A DNA stretch of 44,727 bases from a virus, in the IMG/VR virus record IMGVR_UViG_3300031977_002617, positions 1-44,727 of that record. The stretch is one strand, 5' to 3'. Under the pieces are notes generated by a model that saw nothing but the letters and a program-made list of their open reading frames with translations, had not been told where the DNA came from and searched no databases. The translations under genes and the position numbers were made by a program. Below are positions 8,918-16,911 of the stretch, one piece after another. Within the stretch, counting starts at the first letter, position 1, and every line of letters starts with the position of its first letter.

Positions 8918-9126
8918 ACCACACCTACAGTACTACCACCTGTTGTTGTACCTAAGGGTATTTGTAGAGCTGAAGTACCCTGAGTTTTAGTCTCTCTTTT
9001 TTTCTTTTCTGCTTCCTCATCAGTAAACTCCTCTAATACAGCACTAGCTTCAGACTCCTGAGGTGCTTGTTCAGGTGTAGCCGCTATAGGTTGTACTGAT
9101 GGCTTACTACCAAATAGTCCTCCCAT
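8914..9126 (-). CDS. Small virion protein, possibly T7 gp7.3-like
   Basis: A 70-residue protein immediately upstream of the portal, overlapping its start by 4 bases. It begins MGGLFGSKPS, has an acidic Glu/Ala middle, a Lys/Arg cluster and a Ser/Gly/Thr-rich hydrophobic C-terminus. T7 gene 7.3, a small tail-assembly/host-range protein, has the same position, size class, basic cluster and Gly/Ser-rich end. The assignment rests on position and composition only. Confidence 0.55.
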   Translation of the reverse strand: MGGLFGSKPSVQPIAATPEQAPQESEASAVLEEFTDEEAEKKKRETKTQGTSALQIPLGTTTGGSTVGVV

Positions 9127-9314
9127 TAATTATCCTTTGTGTTTAAATATGCTTCTAAATAAGAGATTACCTCTTGATTACCAATTAACCTATTAACCTC
9201 CTCTATATCTTTAACTTTCTTAGGGAGTTTATCAGGAAACCTCTCTTTAAGAGCCTCTAAGATACCTTCAGTGTCTTGATTTATCTTTATCTTACCTTGT
9301 TTAGGATTAATCAT
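9126..9314 (-). CDS. Unknown protein (62 residues), first gene of the virion operon
   Basis: This is the first gene after the phage promoter at 9492-9514, with its ATG about 180 bases downstream of the predicted start site and an AAAGGAAC ribosome site. The protein is mixed-charge and helical, with no recognised domain. It overlaps the next gene by one base. Its leading position implies strong late expression. Confidence 0.75.
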   Translation of the reverse strand: MINPKQGKIKINQDTEGILEALKERFPDKLPKKVKDIEEVNRLIGNQEVISYLEAYLNTKDN

Positions 9315-9491
9315 ATAGTTCCTTTATTGTTAATTATAATAGTAATTAGTAGTAATATCTTATAGTCTCTTTAAGTCTCCTTAAGTGTCTTATAGTATTC
9401 TTTAAGGTAACCCCCTTACCCCCTTAAGTGTTTTATATTGCTCTATTTATTTTAATAATAAAAGAACATAAATTGAAAAGATAAAAATCTT

Positions 9492-9514
9492 CTCCCCTTA
9501 TGGGCAACGTATCT
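9492..9514 (-). promoter_or_regulatory. Phage RNA polymerase promoter in front of the virion genes
   Basis: The minus strand reads CGTTGCCCATAAGGGGAGA, resembling the T3/T7 class III core (CACTAAAGGGAGA), with +1 at the G opposite base 9497. Sixteen bases, GTTGCCCATAAGGGGA, are identical in four places in the genome. It lies between the exonuclease stop (9587) and the first virion gene, and would drive about 20 kb through the join to the terminases. The leader to 9315 is AT-rich and holds ACTTAA/ACTATAAG-type repeats. Confidence 0.85.
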
Positions 9515-9586
9515 TCAACAAAGCCCTTAACGGTGGTACTTAGAGGGTGTTTTTTAGGTTTCTTACATTTAAGACACATTAAAGTA

Positions 9587-10366
9587 TTATTTGTGACTTT
9601 CAGGAGACCATAAGTCTATCTTAAATTTTCCTTCTTTATCTATAGAAACTTGATGCATTGAAGCACATCTAGCCTGAGACAGAGCAAACTCTTCAGTAAG
9701 ACCTTTAGATTCATAAGTGGTTACTATAGTTTCCCAATAATCTAAACCTTCCTTCTCGCATTCATCTAGGATCTTATTAGCCTTTACTTTACCTATACCC
9801 TTACATCCGGGATAACCATCTGTCACATCTCCCATTAATACTTGAAAGTAAAAGAATCTCTCAGCTTCCTTAGTGGTTACTTTTATCGTTTTATTATTAT
9901 TATAATTGAGATGCGATCCTTCGGTTTGTAGTAGAACATCTTTATCTATAGCACATAAGTAGTAATCATCAGGATAGTTAGTCTTTTTATATACTACTAT
10001 ATCATCAGCTTCTACACCATAAGCTATGTTAGCTTTATATCTATCTATAAGGTACTTAAATAAGCTATCATAAGCCATTGGCTTACTTCCTGATTTCCTA
10101 TTACTCTTATAGTCCTCATATACCTCATACCTAAAGTTACTTCCTGATGTCAGCCATAGTTCTACTTCATCACATCCAGTATTAAACTTTATATTTTCTA
10201 TACAAGCATCTATAGCGTTCTTAGCTAGTAACACATCATAAGTTACTTGTTCTTCTTTTATTTCATCTATTCCTAGTTCTAACTCTAATTCATTCCAACA
10301 GAACTTATCCTCAAAGGTAAACCCTGCTTTGTAAATAAGGGAGTCAGCATCTATTAAGGCTATCAT
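9587..10366 (-). CDS. 5'-3' exonuclease (T7 gp6-like, flap-endonuclease fold)
   Basis: This 259-residue protein begins MIALIDADSLIY, the first acidic metal-binding motif. It also has GVEADDIVV, CAIDKDVL and, near residues 178-195, GDVTDGYPGCKGIGKVKA, the helix-hairpin-helix and second metal site of the FEN/T7 gp6 family. It would remove RNA primers, process ends and help degrade host DNA. The start overlaps the 91-residue gene by 4 bases. It is the last replication gene before the late promoter. Confidence 0.95.
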   Translation of the reverse strand: MIALIDADSLIYKAGFTFEDKFCWNELELELGIDEIKEEQVTYDVLLAKNAIDACIENIKFNTGCDEVELWLTSGSNFRYEVYEDYKSNRKSGSKPMAYDSLFKYLIDRYKANIAYGVEADDIVVYKKTNYPDDYYLCAIDKDVLLQTEGSHLNYNNNKTIKVTTKEAERFFYFQVLMGDVTDGYPGCKGIGKVKANKILDECEKEGLDYWETIVTTYESKGLTEEFALSQARCASMHQVSIDKEGKFKIDLWSPESHK

Positions 10367-10638
10367 CTTATATATCTCATGTCTATTATCTTTTCCCTGA
10401 CCTTATAATTGTTATGTTCAACATTTTGTATCGAATTATTGGCTAGTTCAAGGGTTGAAAAAACCTCTACTCTATCTCCTCCTCTTATATCATATACTAT
10501 ATAAACAACATTACCGGCTTTTTTATGCTCTTCCCTAAATTCATAATCTTCACACGCACTTTTTGAGTTAAAACAAGTACCATCCTCAGCCACATAAATA
10601 GTCCTTGTAACGACTTCTTGCTCTTCTCTTATTTTCAT
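10363..10638 (-). CDS. Unknown small phage protein (91 residues)
   Basis: The N-terminal part contains the TIYVAEDGTCFNSKSACEDYE motif, a pattern I have seen in many small uncharacterised phage proteins (Tyr-x-x-x-Asp-Gly ... Phe ... Cys-x-x-Tyr-Glu). The C-terminal half is a short alpha/beta segment. It sits between NrdB and the exonuclease, with overlaps or single-base spacing on both sides, so it is co-translated with them. Function unknown. Confidence 0.8.
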   Translation of the reverse strand: MKIREEQEVVTRTIYVAEDGTCFNSKSACEDYEFREEHKKAGNVVYIVYDIRGGDRVEVFSTLELANNSIQNVEHNNYKVREKIIDMRYIR

Positions 10639-11577
10639 CTAGTACCTCCATTCTCCTGTTAGTCCTGCTACATCATAATCAGCTGATCGTCCTTCAAAGA
10701 AGTTTTGTAAGCTAGAACCATTAGTTAATTCATCAAACCACGTTAAAGGGTTCTCTCCTATCCCATAGTTCTCTTTAAGTCCTAATTGTATTAATCGTCT
10801 ATCAGCTATATATTCTATATAGGTCTTAACATCTCTTTTATCTAGTCCCTCAGGAGAGAATCCTTTAAAAGCAAAATCAATAAAGGAATGTTCTATATTA
10901 ACTATAGTCCTAACCATCTTATATATCTCTTTTTTAAACCCATCATTAACTGTCTCAGGTCTCTCATTACAGATCTCTCTGAATAGCCTAGACAGTCCTT
11001 GTACATGGAGTGTCTCATCTTTAAGACTCCATTCATTAATCTTACAAGTTCCTAAGAACTTACCTAACCTTTCAAAATTCTTAAGCATTATAAAAGAACC
11101 AAACAAAGAGATACCTTCAAGGCATACCTGTTTAGCTAATTTATGTTGTATATTATCATATCCTTCAAACCAAGCGGCTTCAGCTTTAGCTACAGTCTCA
11201 GGATACTTTAAGAACTCTGAATAGTAGTTCTCAGGAAGACCTAAAGATTCATTAAGATGTGCATAGCCTTCTTGATGTATCCATTCTCTCGCTGCAAAGC
11301 TAGTCAGCATTCCTCTTATCTCACTATTCCTAACTTCATTCAGCAAACATATATAACCATTACCTACTGCATGATCTGATTCTGTGAAGATGCTTAGGAT
11401 ATTCTTAATGAACTGCCTTGTCCCTTCATCAGCCATTCTAAAGTCCTCTAAGTCTTTAGTCATATCTACTTCTTCAACTATCCAATGAGAGTTTTCTGAT
11501 ACCTTACGGTACTCATCAGCCCAAGTATAATCAAAGGGTTTATATACATTACTTTTTTTAAAAATACTTTTACTCAT
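10639..11577 (-). CDS. nrdB: Ribonucleotide reductase class I, small (beta) subunit
   Basis: A 312-residue ferritin-like radical-generating subunit. The metal ligands are visible: Asp68 (in TESDHAV), Glu98 and His101 (REWIH), Glu154 (EGISLF), Glu188 and His191 (DETLH). The radical Tyr105 lies four residues after His101, as in Escherichia coli, so this is a tyrosyl-radical class Ia-type protein rather than a Tyr-less subclass. It ends in aromatic-containing EWRY, which should dock into NrdA. With NrdA it converts ribonucleotides to deoxyribonucleotides for phage DNA synthesis. A 31-codon membrane-peptide gene separates the two subunits. Confidence 0.97.
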   Translation of the reverse strand: MSKSIFKKSNVYKPFDYTWADEYRKVSENSHWIVEEVDMTKDLEDFRMADEGTRQFIKNILSIFTESDHAVGNGYICLLNEVRNSEIRGMLTSFAAREWIHQEGYAHLNESLGLPENYYSEFLKYPETVAKAEAAWFEGYDNIQHKLAKQVCLEGISLFGSFIMLKNFERLGKFLGTCKINEWSLKDETLHVQGLSRLFREICNERPETVNDGFKKEIYKMVRTIVNIEHSFIDFAFKGFSPEGLDKRDVKTYIEYIADRRLIQLGLKENYGIGENPLTWFDELTNGSSLQNFFEGRSADYDVAGLTGEWRY

Positions 11578-11586
11578 CTATATCCT

Positions 11587-11682
11587 TTATCTGTTTGAAT
11601 CTATATAATCTAGTGTTATAGCTAATAAAAATATAATTATTAATACAGCTAAGATAGGAGATTCGTACTCTACTACTCCCAT
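11587..11682 (-). CDS. Membrane micropeptide (31 residues) between nrdA and nrdB
   Basis: ATG at 11680-11682, with the GAGGGG of the nrdA end as ribosome site; stop at 11587-11589. The peptide has a short acidic start, one hydrophobic helix (LAVLIIIFLLAITL) and a charged tail. It exactly fills the gap between the two reductase genes. A single-span membrane protein of unknown role; coding is inferred from fit, ribosome site and hydrophobic pattern. Confidence 0.6.
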   Translation of the reverse strand: MGVVEYESPILAVLIIIFLLAITLDYIDSNR

Positions 11683-11684
11683 AA

Positions 11685-13442
11685 TTACCCCTCACAAGCA
11701 AGACATTCATTAGTAGATCCTGCTACTCCATCTTTTAAGGCATCTCTCTGTATCTTTAAGGATACTTTCTCAACTGTAGCACCACTAGATGTCCTAAGGT
11801 AATAAAGACCTTTTAGAGGGTCTCCTATAGAGCTATCATCCCTAGAGAAAGCTCTTAGGTGTACTGAGTTTAAGTACCCTTTATCTGTACCGGAAGGAAA
11901 GAATACATTAACAGACTGTCCTTGACATATATACTCTTGTCTACTCCTAGCCATATCTACTATCCATCTTTGATCTAATTCGTAGGCTGTCTTAAATACT
12001 TCCTTATCTGAATCACTCAAAAAGTCTAGGTGTTGTACAGATCCATCATTGTTCATAATATCCTTCCAAACTTCATCAGTATCCTTACCTATACAGAATA
12101 GTAATTCCTTAAGCTCAGGGTTCTTGACAAGGTAACTACCTACTCTAGTCTTTTGAGTATAACAGTTAGATAATCTAGGTTCAATAGAAGGAGAACAACC
12201 TAACATAATGCTTGAATTAGCATTAGGAGCAATAGCTAGTAGGTGTGCATTACGTCTATTAGACCCTTTAAGGTACTCAGGTTCTCCAAATAGTTTAGCT
12301 GCAAACTTTGACCTAGATTCAGCTTGGTCTTTTATTTGTTTAAATATGCTTCTATTTAATGAGATGGCTATACTACTCTCAAAAGGTATTCCTTTGTTTT
12401 GTAAATAATCAGCAAACCCCATAGCTCCTAACCCAATACTTCTTTCACTCTTAGCACTTTTAACTGCACTAGGGAGCTTAACACCTTTTTCTATGAAATT
12501 ACTTAATACTAGGTCTAAGAAGAATACTAAGTCTCTTACCATAGCTGTATCTTTCCACTCATCATACCTAGCTATATTAACACTAGATAAACAACATACA
12601 GCTGTATAATCTTTATCTGTAGGAAGATGTATCTCATTACAAAGATTACTACCATTTATTTGTAATCCTCTACTCTTTAGATAAGGATTTAGTTTCCTAT
12701 TAGCTTCATCTATATAATTAAGATAAGGCTCTCCTGTTCTAAATCTAGTAGTCAGTAATAACTCCCAAAGGTCTCTAGCTCTTACGGTCTCTTTAGTCTC
12801 GTTGTTATTAGGGTCTACTAAATCAAAATCCAAATCTTCCTTAACAGCTTCTAGGAAGTCATCAGTTATATTAACACCATGATGTAGGTTAAGGGACTTC
12901 CTATTAACATCACCTGTAGGTGTTCTCATCTTAATAAACTCTACAATATCAGGATGACTAATATCTAAATAGCCTGCATAAGCTCCTCGTCTAGTAGCTC
13001 CTTGTTTGTAAGCAACCATATCAGAATCTACTGTATGTAGCCATCCGGGTACTCCGGGACTAATATCATTAAGAGATCTAACGTTTCTCCAATGACCTCC
13101 TACTCCTCCTCCGGCTACTGACAGTAACCTAGTCTCTACTGTATGGCTATTAAGCCCATCTATTGAATCCTCTACATAATTTAAGAAACAGCTTATAGGC
13201 ATACCTTTTCCATCATGTGAGTTAGAAAGGATAGGACTAGAAAACATAAACCAACCTTTAGATACATAATCATATATACTTTGAGCTAGTAGTACATTAT
13301 CTTTACAGAAGTATTCTGCTGTTCTAGCAAAGGCTTGTTGAGGACTTGTCTCTCCTTCTAATAGATAATGCTTATTAATTAGGCTCTTAGCAAAGTCATC
13401 TAATAAGTTATCTCTTGTTAAATCTATCTTAACTTTTCCCAC
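11685..13442 (-). CDS. nrdA: Ribonucleotide reductase class I, large (alpha) subunit
   Basis: About 585 residues, a short phage-type catalytic subunit lacking the N-terminal ATP-cone. I place the start at GTG 13440-13442, 8 bases after a GGAAGG site and coupled to the upstream stop at 13429; the frame is open 7 codons further. Key parts: ISCFLN (first redox Cys), NLCNEI (Asn, thiyl-radical Cys, Glu), CCLSSVN (second redox Cys), PNANSSIMLGCSPSIEP, the Tyr-Tyr radical relay in LYYLRT, and a C-terminal CLACEG pair that re-reduces the active site. It works with NrdB just downstream. Confidence 0.96.
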   Translation of the reverse strand: MGKVKIDLTRDNLLDDFAKSLINKHYLLEGETSPQQAFARTAEYFCKDNVLLAQSIYDYVSKGWFMFSSPILSNSHDGKGMPISCFLNYVEDSIDGLNSHTVETRLLSVAGGGVGGHWRNVRSLNDISPGVPGWLHTVDSDMVAYKQGATRRGAYAGYLDISHPDIVEFIKMRTPTGDVNRKSLNLHHGVNITDDFLEAVKEDLDFDLVDPNNNETKETVRARDLWELLLTTRFRTGEPYLNYIDEANRKLNPYLKSRGLQINGSNLCNEIHLPTDKDYTAVCCLSSVNIARYDEWKDTAMVRDLVFFLDLVLSNFIEKGVKLPSAVKSAKSERSIGLGAMGFADYLQNKGIPFESSIAISLNRSIFKQIKDQAESRSKFAAKLFGEPEYLKGSNRRNAHLLAIAPNANSSIMLGCSPSIEPRLSNCYTQKTRVGSYLVKNPELKELLFCIGKDTDEVWKDIMNNDGSVQHLDFLSDSDKEVFKTAYELDQRWIVDMARSRQEYICQGQSVNVFFPSGTDKGYLNSVHLRAFSRDDSSIGDPLKGLYYLRTSSGATVEKVSLKIQRDALKDGVAGSTNECLACEG

Positions 13443-13620
13443 GTTCAAGCCCTTCCACAACACTACTGTGTACTGATAAAATCATACTCATTATAATAAA
13501 CCAATTAGCTTCATTTTTAAGAGCTTCAATGTCAGGATACACCATAGAAGCTAAGGTAATGCCTAGTGCTATAAATAAGGATACCCAAGCAAATATATTT
13601 AAAAGCTTAGATCTTTTCAT
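13429..13620 (-). CDS. Small membrane protein (63 residues)
   Basis: Starts MKRSKLLNIFAW and contains two hydrophobic segments (about residues 7-28 and 40-52), so a small two-span or membrane-associated protein is likely. Its 3' end carries the ribosome site for nrdA and overlaps it by 14 bases, so the two are co-translated. No family recognised. Confidence 0.7.
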   Translation of the reverse strand: MKRSKLLNIFAWVSLFIALGITLASMVYPDIEALKNEANWFIIMSMILSVHSSVVEGLERGKS

Positions 13621-13870
13621 TTTTATATCTCCCTATAAGAATCTCAATGTAATGCTTAGCTTTCTCTAAGTCCTCTAAACCATTCTTCTTTCTATATCTA
13701 GACACATACTTAATAACATTACCTTCACAATAACCTAAGTCATTAGCTAATGTGTAGTCAATAGGTTGTATCTTCATATCTATATAATGATCTCCACCTA
13801 CTTGCTTAGGTCTCAAATCAATCTCATCAGTACTCGTTATCTCATGGATGTGGGCTTGTGGACTACTCAT
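13607..13870 (-). CDS. DUF3310-domain protein (87 residues)
   Basis: The core GGDHYIDMKIQPIDY ... YCEGNVIKYVSRYRKKNG-type sequence followed by LEDLEKAKHYIE is the DUF3310 pattern, the small domain also found in T7 gp1.7, reported to be a nucleotide kinase. This protein holds only the domain. Overlaps with the upstream MazG-like gene and the downstream membrane gene put it inside the nucleotide-metabolism block. The domain is clear, the activity is not. Confidence 0.85.
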   Translation of the reverse strand: MSSPQAHIHEITSTDEIDLRPKQVGGDHYIDMKIQPIDYTLANDLGYCEGNVIKYVSRYRKKNGLEDLEKAKHYIEILIGRYKNEKI

Positions 13871-14459
13871 CTTCTTCTCCTTCTAACTCATTAAACGCTT
13901 CAAGAGTACCCGGCACTGTCTTAGTAGTCTTCTCTTGTTCACGTAGTCTCTTAACTTCTGCAACATCGCTATTAAACCCTCGTTCATCTAATAGCTCTTC
14001 AATACGTTTCTTAGGGTCTACCCAATCCTTCCCTTTCTCTACCTTATTTTTTGTTTTATCCTTAGGTTTATTCTTATTAGCTTCAATAACATAACCCATA
14101 GCGTAATCAATAATAGATTTACCTTTTTTATCATATACTTTAACCCCATGACGTACTAAGGCTTCTATGATGAAGGTATTCATATAGATCATCTGTTTTT
14201 CTCTATCCTCAACATTAAGATACATAAAGTTATTTATGGCTTTAGCTATAGATCCACTATGTACAAAGTTACAATCACAATAAGCATCAATCATGTCAAC
14301 AACAGCTGTTTGTTTAAATAAGTTATCATCTCTTAAATAATCCTTAAGAGCTATTTTAAACTCGTAAGCTTCCTCATCAAACATATTCTCTTCTAACTCA
14401 AAGTCACACTCTAAATCATTTCTATCATAATTCCATTTAGCAATCTCAATCAAACTCAT
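13863..14459 (-). CDS. Possible MazG-like nucleotide pyrophosphohydrolase
   Basis: 198 residues. The N-terminal half is helical, with a Trp-x-x-x-Arg-Asn start like phage MazG-type proteins, a Glu-Glu-rich helix (ELEENMFDEEAYEF) and a later DMIDAYCDC helix in the place of the usual Glu-x-x-Asp motif. The C-terminal third is Lys/Glu-rich and probably disordered or coiled. If active it would hydrolyse NTPs or alarmone-like nucleotides. The motif is imperfect, so this is tentative; an unknown helical protein is the alternative. Confidence 0.5.
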   Translation of the reverse strand: MSLIEIAKWNYDRNDLECDFELEENMFDEEAYEFKIALKDYLRDDNLFKQTAVVDMIDAYCDCNFVHSGSIAKAINNFMYLNVEDREKQMIYMNTFIIEALVRHGVKVYDKKGKSIIDYAMGYVIEANKNKPKDKTKNKVEKGKDWVDPKKRIEELLDERGFNSDVAEVKRLREQEKTTKTVPGTLEAFNELEGEEDE

Positions 14460-14470
14460 TCTTTTTCTCC

Positions 14471-14551
14471 TTAAAATAATATATACATCATAGTAGTAAC
14501 TTGATATTTACTATCTATTAAAATAAAACTTGTAACTAATTCATACTCCAT
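14471..14551 (-). CDS. Micropeptide (26 residues), unknown
   Basis: ATG at 14549-14551, 5 bases after an AAGGAG site that overlaps the DNA polymerase stop; stop at 14471. The frame exactly fills the gap to the next gene and leaves an AAGGAG site for it. The peptide is hydrophobic with aromatic residues. Coding is plausible but not proven. Confidence 0.45.
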   Translation of the reverse strand: MEYELVTSFILIDSKYQVTTMMYILF

Positions 14552-14560
14552 AACTACTCC

Positions 14561-16486
14561 TTAATGTGTTTCTGACCAGTTATCGCCTATATCGGCTGAC
14601 CCTCTTAGAGGTATCCTAAAGTTAAGTTCCTCTGTAACTAAATCAAAAGTTCTCTCGCATATCTTAGCTACCAAGTCAGCTATATCTTCCATGCATTCTA
14701 TCTGTACTTCATCATGGATGTTACCTACAAACTCATAATCTACACCTTCCTTAAAAAGAAGTTGTAATTCTTTATCTAGTAAGACACAGTAGTATTTCAT
14801 TACTAAAGCACCTGCTCCTTGTAGCAGAGTATTAAGAGCACTATGAGAGGATCTAATAAAATACTTATTACCGTCAAGAGCCTTTAAGTACCCTTGTTGA
14901 TCTACTTTAGTCTTAACAGCTTCTACTAACTGTTTAATGGCAGGTATCTGTTTAAAGAACTTATTCTTAAGTTTCTTACCTTCTTTAGAAGAACCTCCTA
15001 CAATACTACCTATCTTCTCATCACCTGCCCCATAAAGGAAGGCATAGATAAATGTCTTAGCGTCATCTCTCGTAGGAAGTCCTGCACCTTTCTGATTCAT
15101 TGTATGAATATCAGTACCTTGATCCTTATCTCCTTTATCTACAGCTTCAGCATATTTACCTCCATCATATTTAGCCATGTAGTGACTAAGTGTTCTAAGC
15201 TCTAAACCATCAGCATCACACCCCACTATCTTATAACCTTCAGGACATATAAATAATGACCTACACTCATGTCCTTTATAAGCTTTATTAGAAGGTACTT
15301 GTGCTACATTAGGATACCTGTGGGTACATCTACGACTTACTGCTCCTAATGTATCTACACTACCATGTATTCTATTGTCTTCTCTTACTAACTTAAGCCA
15401 AGCATTATTACCTTCAGCTAGTTGCCCTAATAATTTCTTAACATTAAAGTAGTGGACTAAAGGCTTAGCCCATTCCTTATCAGAGAATAACTTAAGTATA
15501 TCTTCCCCACCAGTCTTAGGGTTTCCTTTCTTTGTGAACTCCCAATCTTGCTTACCAAAGTAGTGAGTAACCCATCTATATATTTGAGCACCACTGGACG
15601 GATTAAAACCTACTTCCTGATAATACCCCCATTCTAAGTCTTCATTATAACAAGCTCCTTTATCTAATTGTTTTTGATAGTTAACTGTCAGGCTTCCATC
15701 TTTCTTATACTTATTTATCTCATTTAAAGGAAACCAAGTCTTAATAGGCTTAAAGACCTTAAGTAATTCTTCAAGAGCCTTCTCCTTCTCCTTAAGCAAT
15801 TCTACATGAAGCTCTTTAGCCTTCTCAACATCAAACAGCCAACCCTTAGCTTCTTGTCTCTGTATGATCTTAGCAAACTCTTGCTCTAGTCTCATAGCTT
15901 CATCAGGAATATTCTTAGTTAATAGCTTATTATATAGAGTATAATTAACCTCTACATCTTGTCTACAATATTCTACCATGTCTTCTGTAAGCTTAGTCCA
16001 GTCCTCATGTTGATCTTTATAGTTACCTAATCTAATCCCCCAAGCCTTAAGACTATGAGATCCCATCAGGTTATTAGCATATAAGGGCTCAGATAAGAGA
16101 TTATCACTAGAAGTGTCCATAAAAGGATTCTTTCTTATCTCTTCAGGACAAGGATCTTGCCACCCTACTCGTATCTTATCTCTCTCTCTTAAATCAGGAA
16201 AGGCTAGTTTACTAGCTATAATAGTATCAAATAGACTACAATTATAAGATACCTCATAGAGCTTAAATAAAGCAGGTAGATCGAAGTTTATAATATTATG
16301 ACCTATTAGTACGTCTGCTGTCTTTAAAAGCCTTAGAGCGTCTTCTATACCCCCTGCTGAGCCTTTAATAGGATTAAGGGTATAGACTTCTGTAGGATTA
16401 TCATTAACTTTGATAGCTATACACCATACAGTAGTGCAGTCTAGGAGGAGACCATCTGTTTCTATATCAAAGACTATCTGGTTCAT
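14561..16486 (-). CDS. DNA polymerase, family A with 3'-5' exonuclease (T7 gp5-like)
   Basis: 641 residues, against 704 for T7 gp5. Exonuclease motifs: FDIETDG with Asp7 and Glu9, GHNIINFDLP (Asp69), and YCRQDVEVNY. Polymerase motif A is DADGLELRTLSHY, motif B is AKTFIYAFLYGAGDEKIG, and motif C is IHDEVQIE. The residue equal to E. coli Pol I position 762 is Tyr (FIYAF), as in T7. That choice is known from virome studies to go with fast lytic phages carrying reductase genes, which fits nrdAB here. It would replicate the genome with the primase-helicase upstream. Confidence 0.97.
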   Translation of the reverse strand: MNQIVFDIETDGLLLDCTTVWCIAIKVNDNPTEVYTLNPIKGSAGGIEDALRLLKTADVLIGHNIINFDLPALFKLYEVSYNCSLFDTIIASKLAFPDLRERDKIRVGWQDPCPEEIRKNPFMDTSSDNLLSEPLYANNLMGSHSLKAWGIRLGNYKDQHEDWTKLTEDMVEYCRQDVEVNYTLYNKLLTKNIPDEAMRLEQEFAKIIQRQEAKGWLFDVEKAKELHVELLKEKEKALEELLKVFKPIKTWFPLNEINKYKKDGSLTVNYQKQLDKGACYNEDLEWGYYQEVGFNPSSGAQIYRWVTHYFGKQDWEFTKKGNPKTGGEDILKLFSDKEWAKPLVHYFNVKKLLGQLAEGNNAWLKLVREDNRIHGSVDTLGAVSRRCTHRYPNVAQVPSNKAYKGHECRSLFICPEGYKIVGCDADGLELRTLSHYMAKYDGGKYAEAVDKGDKDQGTDIHTMNQKGAGLPTRDDAKTFIYAFLYGAGDEKIGSIVGGSSKEGKKLKNKFFKQIPAIKQLVEAVKTKVDQQGYLKALDGNKYFIRSSHSALNTLLQGAGALVMKYYCVLLDKELQLLFKEGVDYEFVGNIHDEVQIECMEDIADLVAKICERTFDLVTEELNFRIPLRGSADIGDNWSETH

Positions 16487-16721
16487 TGAAATGTTTCCTA
16501 TATATTTTAACCTCAGCTCTTAAAGTATATAACTCGTCTCTCATTTCTGTGTATGTTTTTTTCAATCTATTATAGTCGTCAATAACTTCACAGGCATTAT
16601 GTAATATAGTTTCTCTATCTCTTCTAAGGATCTTAACTTTTTTTAGAAGTTCCTTATGTCTCTTTCTAATATCGGAAGAGAATAAATATCTTGGCCACTT
16701 AATCATAATATACTCCTTCAT
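16467..16721 (-). CDS. Unknown basic coiled-coil protein (84 residues)
   Basis: Arg/Lys-rich, with heptad-like spacing over residues 20-75. It overlaps the DNA polymerase start by 20 bases and the upstream gene by 23, so co-translation is likely. No domain recognised. Confidence 0.65.
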   Translation of the reverse strand: MKEYIMIKWPRYLFSSDIRKRHKELLKKVKILRRDRETILHNACEVIDDYNRLKKTYTEMRDELYTLRAEVKIYRKHFNEPDSL

Positions 16722-16911
16722 ATATTTCTTTATACCTTTTCAAGGCATTTTCTTCAGTACAGTGCGGTCTACCATAAACGTATGGATTTAAGTTTATTGT
16801 TTTGCCTCTTAATCTGTAGAACCATTTTCGAGTATCAAATATATGAAATACCTTATAGTCATCACGGTTATATTCTGTTTTAATTAAGTATCTACCTTTA
16901 GAAGTCTTCAT
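16699..16911 (-). CDS. Unknown small protein (70 residues)
   Basis: Basic and aromatic-rich, with many Tyr, Arg and Lys. It overlaps the end of the primase-helicase gene by 14 bases and the next gene by 23. The tight overlaps on both sides support real translation. No recognised family. Confidence 0.65.
   Translation of the reverse strand: MKTSKGRYLIKTEYNRDDYKVFHIFDTRKWFYRLRGKTINLNPYVYGRPHCTEENALKRYKEIYEGVYYD

Noticed and set aside
9410-9560. A 46-codon frame starting MCLKCKK and reading through the promoter (TLPIRGE)
   Set aside because: No ribosome site, and related TLPIRG-like readings appear at other promoters only because the promoter core is conserved. DNA-level conservation explains it.
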